Of a stretch of 64,000 nucleotides of DNA, positions 55,673 to 64,000 are shown piece after piece; the stretch's first letter is position 1; each line of letters begins with the position of its first letter. The DNA is from Pratylenchus scribneri. Taxonomy: Eukaryota; Nematoda; Chromadorea; Rhabditida; Pratylenchidae. The stretch covers positions 1,488,001 through 1,552,000 of the forward strand of contig JAQSEB010000008.1 in assembly GCA_030063045.1 (NCBI GenBank). Reading direction: 5' to 3'. Both the position numbers and the translations under genes were made by a program. The notes under the pieces are model-generated. The model had not been told where the DNA came from. It saw only the letters and a list, made by a program, of their open reading frames with translations, and made no database searches.

Positions 55673-58600
55673 ATGGACGATGAGGGTGGAATGCCCTCCT
55701 CCTTCTCGAACAACCTCTACACGGACACTGTTCGCATTTATGTTGAATCGGAATGGGGCAATCCCACACAAACCGGCATCCAACTTTGTCCTGCCGTTTT
55801 TGTGCCAAATGCCACCCAAATTCCCCAAGCGGTCAAACATATTTATAGGCAAGCCAATTATGGAGGAGAATGAATGAAAGAACACTTCCCACAGTCGTTT
55901 GGCAGCATCCGCCGCTGAATTGGACCAAGGTGTTCCCGAATTGTTATTATCTTTGGTTGGCACCGGGAATTCATTCAGTTTTGAGGTGAATGCCGCGAAT
56001 ACCTCCTTTTATTATTTGTTATTGCATAAGCCAAATATCCTTCCCACATTTTTATTTCAATCTTTGATAGAATTCCGAACGATTTGTGCATGGATTAGGC
56101 CAATTGATTCGTCGATGTTCCCTCTGGGCAGTGAGCAGCGGAGAACAAAATGATCCATTAGTTCATTCCTCACCGTATACGTAATTCTGATTTCACTCAA
56201 ATTTGTAGGCCGTGGCAATTTCCACCGCTTTGCGATCCACCCTCCTCACCGATTCAAATGGAAGGGAGGAAACACTCCAAATTGTGGTGAATTGCGCGGA
56301 TGTGGTCAGTGAATGAATTGAATTGTTGATTCAATTTATTTCATTTTCCTCCCTGAAGCAACATCAAATTGGTCCCCCTCCTTCATTCAATTCGCCCCAA
56401 TCTCTTTCGGCACCAGCCACAATGACCGATGCCAGACTGAACACTTTTTACATGGTTTGGGCCCGCAATTCGCCTTCTCCCCATCAAATGCTCATTTTTC
56501 GTGCCTGTGCCGCCATCAAATTGGCCAATCCACCTCCTGGTCCGGCATTTCTCCCTCTCCATAATTTCCATCCATTTTTCCAGCCCTTCTCATTGGCGTT
56601 CCCGAGGAACGTGTCTCAGCCAATTTTGGGCCTCAATCCCAGGCCCAAACCCCTTTGGGTCCATCCGGCTCCCCTGCGGCTATTCTCCTTCCCTCCGCCC
56701 CTTCCATCGAAAGGCAACCACTCCCATTGGTCATTTTCGCCGGTGCCACCCTCAATTCCCTCATTGAATTGGTCGTCTACGTCCAATGTGGAGTGCCGGC
56801 ACTTTTGATTCAGGTGAATTCTAATTTGTCCACATTTAATATTTAAGATGGAGGATATTGAACGAAAACTCTGCTGAAGATTCCACCAAAATTCTAATCC
56901 ATTCTTTAATATTGGTTTAATTTCTCAGTTATTTTTTGTTTTATATGTGGACCATTGGAGGGGGAAGGGGCACTAGTCTAGATTACGGGCTGGAAGAGGA
57001 AAATGGATGATGGGAGCCTGCGGGCATAGAGTGATTGAAGGGAAAAGCAAGGACGAGGGCAGCCAATATTTGCAATCAAATGAAGGAGGGAAGGGATAAT
57101 CCAGAAGCTAAAAGTATACACTAGGGGTTTATGGTTTAGGGCTTTAGGGTTCGGAGGATAGGATTGAACGGAGTAAATGTCGCGAAGCGACGGGAATTCG
57201 CATATACCCAAAACATATAAACCAAAACACATACACTAATTTTTAACTTTTTAGAACTCTCCATCCCGTCGCTTCGCGACATTTACTCCGTTCAATCCCA
57301 TCCTCCGAACCCTAAACCCCAACCCCTAAACCCCTAGTGTATGCTTTTAGCTTTCTGGATTATCCCTTCCCTCCTTCATTTTATTGAAAATATTGGCTGC
57401 CCTCATCCTTCCTTTTCCCTTCAATCACTCTATGCCCGCAGGCTCCCATCATCCATTTTCCTCTTCCAGCCCGTAAACTAGACCAGTGCCGGGGAAGGCA
57501 GTAGGAATGGGCAGATTACTGTGTCGAAAAGAAATATTATCTTGCATTGAAATATTTTGGATGAATAAATTGGAAATTGATTAAATTGACATTTCATTTT
57601 AATCCCTGATAATCCCTGTTTATTCATTAGGATATCAGTGAACTTTGTGTTGTGTTGAAGGCGGCATTTTCCCTTTACCAAAGTGCTGGATTCGAACATT
57701 CCGTATTCGACCGATGGCTGGATGGGCAGCTGAGAATGGTGGCCACAGCCACGGAAGGAAATTATTCAAAGAGGGGAATTGAAGGTCCGTTGAAAATGAA
57801 TATTATGGACGAAAACGTGATCCCCCAATTTCATTTTTTTTTGCAGATGCCAAAATGCGAATATTCCAATTGTTGATGATTGTTTCCAGCGCCGATCATT
57901 CCCTTCTTGCATTCATTTCCGCCCAACAAATTGATCATATTGGCGAACATGTTAGCATAAATTAAATTTGGAATTGCTTCAAAAGTAGTTCAAAAACATT
58001 TTAATATATTTTGTCAATCACCATTCCTATTTTTCCCTTTTGGCCAATTCATTCATTATTCCTCTCATTTTGATGCCAGGCCCTGGATTTGCTTGTCCGA
58101 AATGCATCGGATTCGATAAACCTGGGCCGTGCCCTGGAATTGGCCGTCAAAATTGGCTCAACCCAAACATTGAATTCAATTCGCCTTGAGGGCATATTGG
58201 GCGAAGAGCAAATGGCTTCAATTTTGCTGGCGGCAATTTCCTCCTCCGAAAATGGATTGAATGTTTTGGCCACATTGATGGACCAAAATGTGCCTTTGAC
58301 CTTCATCAATTCCAAATTTTTAATTGGATGGGCACAAAAGACCGAAGATCAGGTGAATAAAGAAAAAGGCCATAAAAATGGCACATTTTCGGGTTAATTC
58401 TCCCTTTATAGTATTTCTTCCAAACAATCATTTTGGGCCATTTACTCAATCTTCGCCCCAATCAATTCAATCAAATTGATCAGCCAATGGCTAATCGGCT
58501 AAATCAACTCATGGTCAGCCCCCTCAAAATATGCCAAAATGTCCATTTCCCAGGCCAATTTATGTGACGGTGTTTCAAATTGCCTTTTTCCCGTTGAATT

Positions 58601-61600
58601 ATTCCACCCACCAATTTCTGTTGACCCTTCTCCATCCTCCTCCCCCGCCGATCGTTGCATCCGCCTTTTGGCCGTTTGGTCCCTTCTCCTCCATCGCCCG
58701 CAATTTGTTCGGCTTTTCTGTGCCTATTCCCCTGAGCCCCTTCCCCTCTGCCTTGCTTTGGCCAAATGTGCCCATTCCTTGGCCCATCAAAGTCGACCCT
58801 GGTTTTTCTATGAACATTCCCTCCTTCGATTGGCCAATCAACTTTCCCATTTTGCCCTCCAATTATTGGAGAGGGCCAATGGCCAGGACCAAACAAAAGC
58901 CTACAATGCCCTTTGCCGACCATTGCCCGCATTTCGTCATTTGACCCTCACTCAATTAGCTTATCAGGTAAATCCATATTCCACATATAAATATATGGGA
59001 ATATTTAATTAGAATTTGCATTGTTCATTTTGAGTTATGGCCACCAAAATTCATTAAAATATTGACCTAGTTGATGATTTTTTATTTCAAAATATTGATT
59101 TATATATAAGTAATAGTAATGGCTAATCATTTTATAAATCGATTATTAATACTTCAATTCAACAACTCACATTTTATATTTTAAGACCAATTCCCGTGAA
59201 TTCATTGCCCATGAATGTTGTCAACGTTGGGTCCTTCGCCTACTCTATGGCCACATCCAAATTCGTTCATTTTTTCGACTCTTCCCAAATTGGCTCAAAA
59301 TTTTGCTGTCTGCCATTTTTGTCCTTCCAATTGGCATTTGGATTCGACCAAAAGGCAATTTGCAACCATTCTTGGGGCCAAATCAAGAGGAACAAAGGCC
59401 ATCGAGTCCGACAGTGGCTTTTTTGGAAGAAGGAAGGCAAATGAACAAAGTTCGTTCATCCTCAACAAATTCACTACGAAGTGGCCCTTTTGGTGGCATT
59501 CGATCAGGAAGGGATGAACACAATCAAAATCAACATTTGAGGCGTAATTCGGGGACAATTTACAGTGGAGGGGGCGAATTATTGGCGGCAAATGGAGGAG
59601 GCGGCAGACAAATGGAAATTGGCCAATTCGATGCCGATCCAATGCAACAGGTCGGACGATAACCATTGATTATGCCTGGAAGATAAGCTCACTAATCATC
59701 CTTTCATGGGCATAAAATACTCTGGGGAGCACTCTCTTTCATTACAGTAATAAATCAACAAAGGAATATTCTTATTCATGCCCCGAGGGAACATTTTCCC
59801 CCTCCCCTTTCCCCCTTTATATGAAATTCACTGAATCCTCGGTCCCAATTGATTGAAGGAAGAGGGGCATTTGCGTAATACCCATATCCTCTTAAGATTG
59901 CTATTCCACAATCCACCCAAGGCTTCAAAAATTTATTTATTTTGTAGGCAATCAGCACAAATGATGACAGCACATTGACCGATTCATTCTTGCCATCTGC
60001 CTCCCAAATGCGCGGTGACAATCATCAAACAACATTGGAGATGGAGGCGAGGCGAAGGAGTGAAGAAGCCGATGCCCTACTTTTGAACCAGCAAAGGGCG
60101 GCAAGCAGACGTCAAAGTCCCGATCGCCGTTCATTGATGTTCTTCGATGGGGCCAGTGGCGGGGGAGGCAGCCTGAATCGAAGGTGTCTGAATGGATATT
60201 GTTTGGATATTGTTGACCAAATTTGCCCCATTCCAGACGAAGCCGTACCAGCAGCAGTCGTCTGCTCGGTGGCCCCCAAATGGGAGCCAAGTTGGGACTG
60301 GAAGGTGGAATTGGCCAGAATCAAAGTGGAGGTGGCGGCTATTTTGATTGGATCATTTCCTGCCTTTCCCTTTTGGCCCTTTTCTATTCAACTCCAATTG
60401 CCAAATATTGGCTTTGGCTTGCCTTTCGCCTCCTTTATTTATTCACTTTTGGATGGGCCATTGCCCAGCCAGGTTGCTTCCTTTCCGGAAGGCGTGAACA
60501 ATGCATTTGGCTTTGGGCACTTTGCTGGATGATTGATTCCATTTGGGTAAACCCAAATGAATCCATAAATGAACAGAAATATTCTCCTCTTATTAAGGTG
60601 CTAGTTTGCCGTGCCCAATTTGGCAATTGGCGCCAGCATTCTTGGGCAATATTCGATTTGACCATTTGTGGCTTTTCCTTGACTTCTCTTTTGGCCATGC
60701 GAATTTCCGCCTCATCCGGTTGGCTTGGATGGCCTTCAGCCTATGAAATTCGCGCCAGTTGGGCCTTTTTCCTCCTCTATGAATGCCACAAAACAATTTT
60801 CCTATTTGTGCCGCTTTCCAATGTTCTTGGCCCAATGTTGGTCCGAATTCGGCTAATGATCACCCGAGACTTGGTAATTATTTTGAAATCCTTAACTTAT
60901 GATAAAATGATTGGTTCAATTTAATTCTCAATTTTCCAATATTTTTCAGGCCAATTTTCTTTTGCTCATTATTCTATTATTATTCGGCTCTGCATTGGCC
61001 ATCAAGGCGGCTCTCTTTCCCGATTTGAGTGCTAGCCCTGGGGTAATGGGCGAAACATTTGGGTGGACATTCCAACAATTATTCACCACCGATTTGGGCA
61101 AGTCAAAAGAAGGGAGGAAATGGGAAAATATAGTCGAATATTTGTTAAGCAATTTTGCGCCAATCCGGTGAATGCCATCGTCAATTATTGCCTGAAAAGC
61201 GTCCATTTTGCCAGGCCATTGGCGGCTATGCCGATCCCCGATGCCCCACTCAACATTTGTTCGCCTCATTCACCGTTTTTCACTATTTTTTCCTACTCAA
61301 ACTCCTCTCATGGCCAATTTTGTTTGCCCTTTTTGCGCGAACAGCAAAGCGGGTTGAAGAAGAGGCGGATCAAATTTGGCGATTTCAACTTTATGAATTG
61401 GCCACAGGGTTCAGGTGAATGAAAGGGTTATGGAATAAATGAATGATACGTAAAATAGCAATGCATGATATTATTGAGAGTTCATTTTCCAAATATTTTT
61501 TAATAATTCTAATCTAGGGATTTAGGGTTAGGGCGCCCGGCCTTCACCGGAGGCCCAAGCCCCCCCCCCCCCCCCCCATTGGCCTATAACTGGATATGGA

Positions 61601-64000
61601 TAAGTGGATTTTAGATAATTATTTATATTATTATTTATCAATTGTGCGGGAAAATGTAGTAATAAAGTGAAGAGCGAAAAGGGAAAAGACGAATAGGGGG
61701 GGGGGGGGGGGGGAAAGGGCTAGTTTAAAAAGGCAGATTGAGGCAATATTTCATAGATAGGATGACGAGGTTATTGGGCAAGTGGCGGTACAGTAGGACG
61801 AATAGGAAAGGGCCTCAGGCCTTAGGCATTATTGGCATTGACAGAAATTTCCGGAGTGAAACACAATTACAATTGCACTAAATGAAACACAATTACAATT
61901 GGATTAAGTGAAACACAATTAAAATTGCACTAAATGAAACACAATTACAATTGGATTAAGTGAAACACAATTAAAATTGCACTAAATGAAACACAATTAC
62001 AATTGCACTAAGTAAAACACAATTAGAATTGCACTAAATGAAACACAATTACAATTGCACTAAATAAAACACAATTACAATTGCACTAAATAAAACACAA
62101 TTAGAATTGCAGTAAATGAAACACAATTACAATTGCACTAAATAAAACACAATTACAATTGCACTAAATAAAACACAATTACAATTGCACTAAATAAAAC
62201 ACAATTACAATTGCACTAAATAAAACACAATTACAATTGCACGAAATAAAACACAATTAGAATTGCACTAAATGAAACACAATTACAATTGCACTAAATA
62301 AAACACAATTACAATTGCACTAAATAAAACACAATTACAATTGCACTAAATAAAACACAATTACAATTGCACTAAATAAAACACAATTACAATTGCACTA
62401 AGTAAAACACATTTACAATTGCACTAAGTTAAACACAATTACAATTGCACTAAATAAAACACAATTACAATTGCACGAAATAAAACACAATTAGAATTGC
62501 ACTAAATGAAACACAATTACAATTGCACTAAATAAAACACAATTACAATTGCACTGTAAGTGAAGCACATTTACAATGCAATCCTTCCGGAGTGAAAAAT
62601 TATTTTAAAAGGCAAATTGCAGCAATATTTGATTGATATGATGAAGATGATTGGGCAAAAAGTGGCGGTACAGTAGGATGAATAGGAAAGGCATTTAGGC
62701 AATGTTGGCATTGATAATTTTATAGTATTATCCAATTATATTTTCATTCCTTTTTGACAAAAACATGAAAATGGAAATTGTCCAATTATTCCAAATCCAA
62801 TTTAAATTTAAGTGTTCGTCCCTGCCTTCCACCCCCTTTGACCCCTTTATTCCTTTTGCTGTTGGCATTTTGCCGATTTGGAGGCGGCGGTTCATGCATT
62901 TTCCCCACTAGGGCCAAATTTAGTGGTGCCAAAAGTTTTTGTCCACTTTTGGCTGGATTTGTTGGAGCCGATCATCCGGATGCAGATGGAATTGGGCCAC
63001 ACACCAAATTCTCAAATGTTTACAAAAATCCATCGGTCAGCTGGGACCAAAAAATCCCTCTCAAAACATTTCGTTAATCCAATTCACAGTGAATATTGGT
63101 ATTATTTTGAAGGTCCTTTGTGCCCGAGGCCGTCCCCTTGCGGGCTATTGGCGTCGATTGGCCATTGATCTTTGGAAAAAGGAGGGGGCGAAGCCGAATA
63201 TGGCGACAACAGGAAAATTGGCAGAAATCGGAAAAAGTGCCGAAGGGGATAAGGCCACCCTTTTAATTGGATTCAACACAATGAGGGGCCAATGTGTGCC
63301 AATGCCAAGTTTGGAAGAGGCCACAAAAGAAGGGAAGGAGGAGGATGGCGATTACACAAAGAATGAATCAACAACAACGAGGCTGAAGGTATAAAAGATT
63401 TTGGAATGACGAGTTGTGGTTGAATGTGCTTTAACTTTATTATTAGACGATAATATTTCATTTTATTTAAACATCTAAATTTGATTTTATGCACCAATTG
63501 AATTTTGAATACAATGAATTCTATTGTTCTCCCATCACAGGTGAACCCAAATCATCGAAATTGGTTACATTTGCTGCCAAATTATCGGCCAAATTTCCAT
63601 TCAAAAGAGGCTGACCAATTTCCAATTGACCTTCAAAAGCAGGCGGTGGACGATGCATCAAGCCAAAACATTTTGGAACTGGGAAAACATTGGCGACAAA
63701 GGAAATTAGGCGAATTTTTGAGGGAAACAATGTTGGTGGAAGAGGAGAAGGGAAAACGACGAGAACAATTCAACCTTTTGCTGAATGGGAATGGATTGCC
63801 ATTGAACCCTTCGGGGAGGACTGGGCTAGCCGGACGCGGCGATTTTGCCCGATTTGGTCCAAATCGAATGCACATTTATGCCATTTTTAGACAGCAAAAT
63901 AGAGGGGGCCAAATTCAGGTTGGCAGCAGGGAAATTGGGTTCGTTGTTCTTCCCCAATTCAAAATCAAAATTAACCAACAAATCCCATGCCTCATTATTA
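55673..64000 (+). CDS. ced-11: TRPM-family cation channel with NUDT9-H-like motif, CED-11-like (partial)
   Basis: The start at 55673 leads to a TRPM N-terminal (SLOG/LSDAT) region: PELLLSLVGTGNSFSFEV, PLVIFAGATLNSLIELVVYV. Ankyrin-like helices follow (ALDLLVRNASDSINLGRALE). The pre-membrane block SREFIAHECCQRWVLRLLYG and FPNWLKILLSAIFVLPIGI is typical of TRPM. Membrane helices follow (FDWIISCLSLLALFYSTPIA, LWLAFRLLYLFTFGWAIA), then VPLSNVLGPMLVRIRLMITR and the pore area. The TRP-helix region reads DQIWRFQLYELATGF, then VRPCLPPPLTP. Near the window end NPSGRTGLAGRGDFARFGPN matches the NUDT9-H string of TRPM2. Among nematode TRPMs that points to ced-11, needed for normal apoptotic cell morphology. 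The intron 55849-55894 has a GC donor. The gene continues past 64,000. Confidence 0.85.
56969..57490. mobile_element. Long inverted repeat (foldback element) in a TRPM intron
   Basis: Two 227-bp arms (56969-57195 and 57264-57490) are near-perfect reverse complements around a 68-bp loop. Outer ends read GGCACTAGTCTAGATTACGG and, on the minus strand, GGCACTGGTCTAGTTTACGG. Inner ends share GTCGCGAAGCGACGGGA. The arms contain telomere-like strings (TTTAGGG-type). It could be a foldback transposon or MITE; as RNA it would form a long hairpin. Confidence 0.9.
61501..62715 (+). repeat. Dispersed intronic element, copy D (with minisatellite)
   Basis: It lies in the TRPM intron that starts at 61415 and ends at about 62812. 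The left part is diverged (GCCTTCACCGGAGGCCC) and carries long C and G tracts near 61,560 and 61,700. TTATTATTTATCAATTGTGC and GTACAGTAGGACGAATAGGA match copy A closely. The terminal segment is again present on both sides of the 26-bp array. Confidence 0.8.
61855..62560 (+). repeat. 26-bp minisatellite array D
   Basis: About 27 head-to-tail copies of the same 26-bp unit as in array A. The main variant here ends CTAAATAAAA. A variant with ATTAGAATTGC in place of ATTACAATTGC recurs at about 62,023, 62,100, 62,255 and 62,489, always followed by a unit ending CTAAATG, so larger blocks have been duplicated. Confidence 0.95.

Noticed and set aside
57120..57330. Telomeric repeats
   Set aside because: TTTAGGG-like strings are few, irregular and part of both arms of the inverted repeat; not a tandem array.
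59975..60532. 185-codon frame as a separate gene
   Set aside because: It overlaps TRPM exons; only its first half is in the channel frame and the rest shadows the membrane helices read in another frame.

Overview
This window looks like nuclear DNA of a nematode. It is AT-rich. Genes are packed on both strands and broken by many very short introns (about 40-60 nt, GT...TTTNAG). Several start codons sit 5-30 nt after a splice-acceptor-like TTTYAG, as expected for spliced-leader trans-splicing, and the best matches are to nematode-type proteins (very long trehalose-6-phosphate synthase, DEG/ENaC channel, NLP-type neuropeptide, CED-11-like TRPM). I cannot name the species. Most real genes are mosaics of short exons, so the coordinates given are start-to-stop spans and the main splice joints were worked out by eye.

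Layout, left part (1-31 kb, AT-rich): 3' end of ANKRD13C; HP1 (chromodomain plus chromoshadow) followed closely by an unrecognised gene; trehalose-6-phosphate synthase with a fused HAD phosphatase domain; a small neuropeptide precursor; a MITE-like element; an EHBP1-like protein (NT-C2 plus bMERB); glycogen branching enzyme; the ER-stress sensor ire-1, which holds a complete DEG/ENaC channel gene on the opposite strand inside one luminal-domain intron; complex I subunit NDUFB3; and a PMC2NT (Rrp6 N-terminal-like) protein with no exonuclease domain.

Middle and right part (31-64 kb): a tandem-C2 synaptotagmin-like gene; a receptor made of FN3 domains that resembles the ectodomain of R3 receptor tyrosine phosphatases but stops in a hydrophobic tail; a small secreted, possibly GPI-anchored protein; cullin-1 (minus); SMARCD/BAF60; POLD2 (minus); WBP4 and MRPS15 (likely an operon); the i-AAA protease YME1L (minus); and a large TRPM channel running off the right edge, with a NUDT9-H-like motif. 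The C2, FN3 and TRPM genes are richer in G+C and GGCC than their neighbours and carry most of the repeats.

Most notable: (1) a dispersed element present in four copies, all in introns and nearly filling two of them, two copies carrying a 26-bp minisatellite between duplicated ends; (2) a perfect-length inverted repeat (two 227-bp arms, 68-bp loop) in a TRPM intron; (3) a roughly 38-nt hairpin-forming motif found in the same orientation upstream of ire-1, ndufb3 and yme1l; (4) at least four GC-AG introns; (5) several proteins that keep the regulatory part of a known family but lack the enzyme or one domain (PMC2NT without exonuclease, RPTP ectodomain without phosphatase, EHBP1 without CH). The genes are mostly housekeeping and not one pathway; trehalose synthesis and glycogen branching are the only clear metabolic neighbours.
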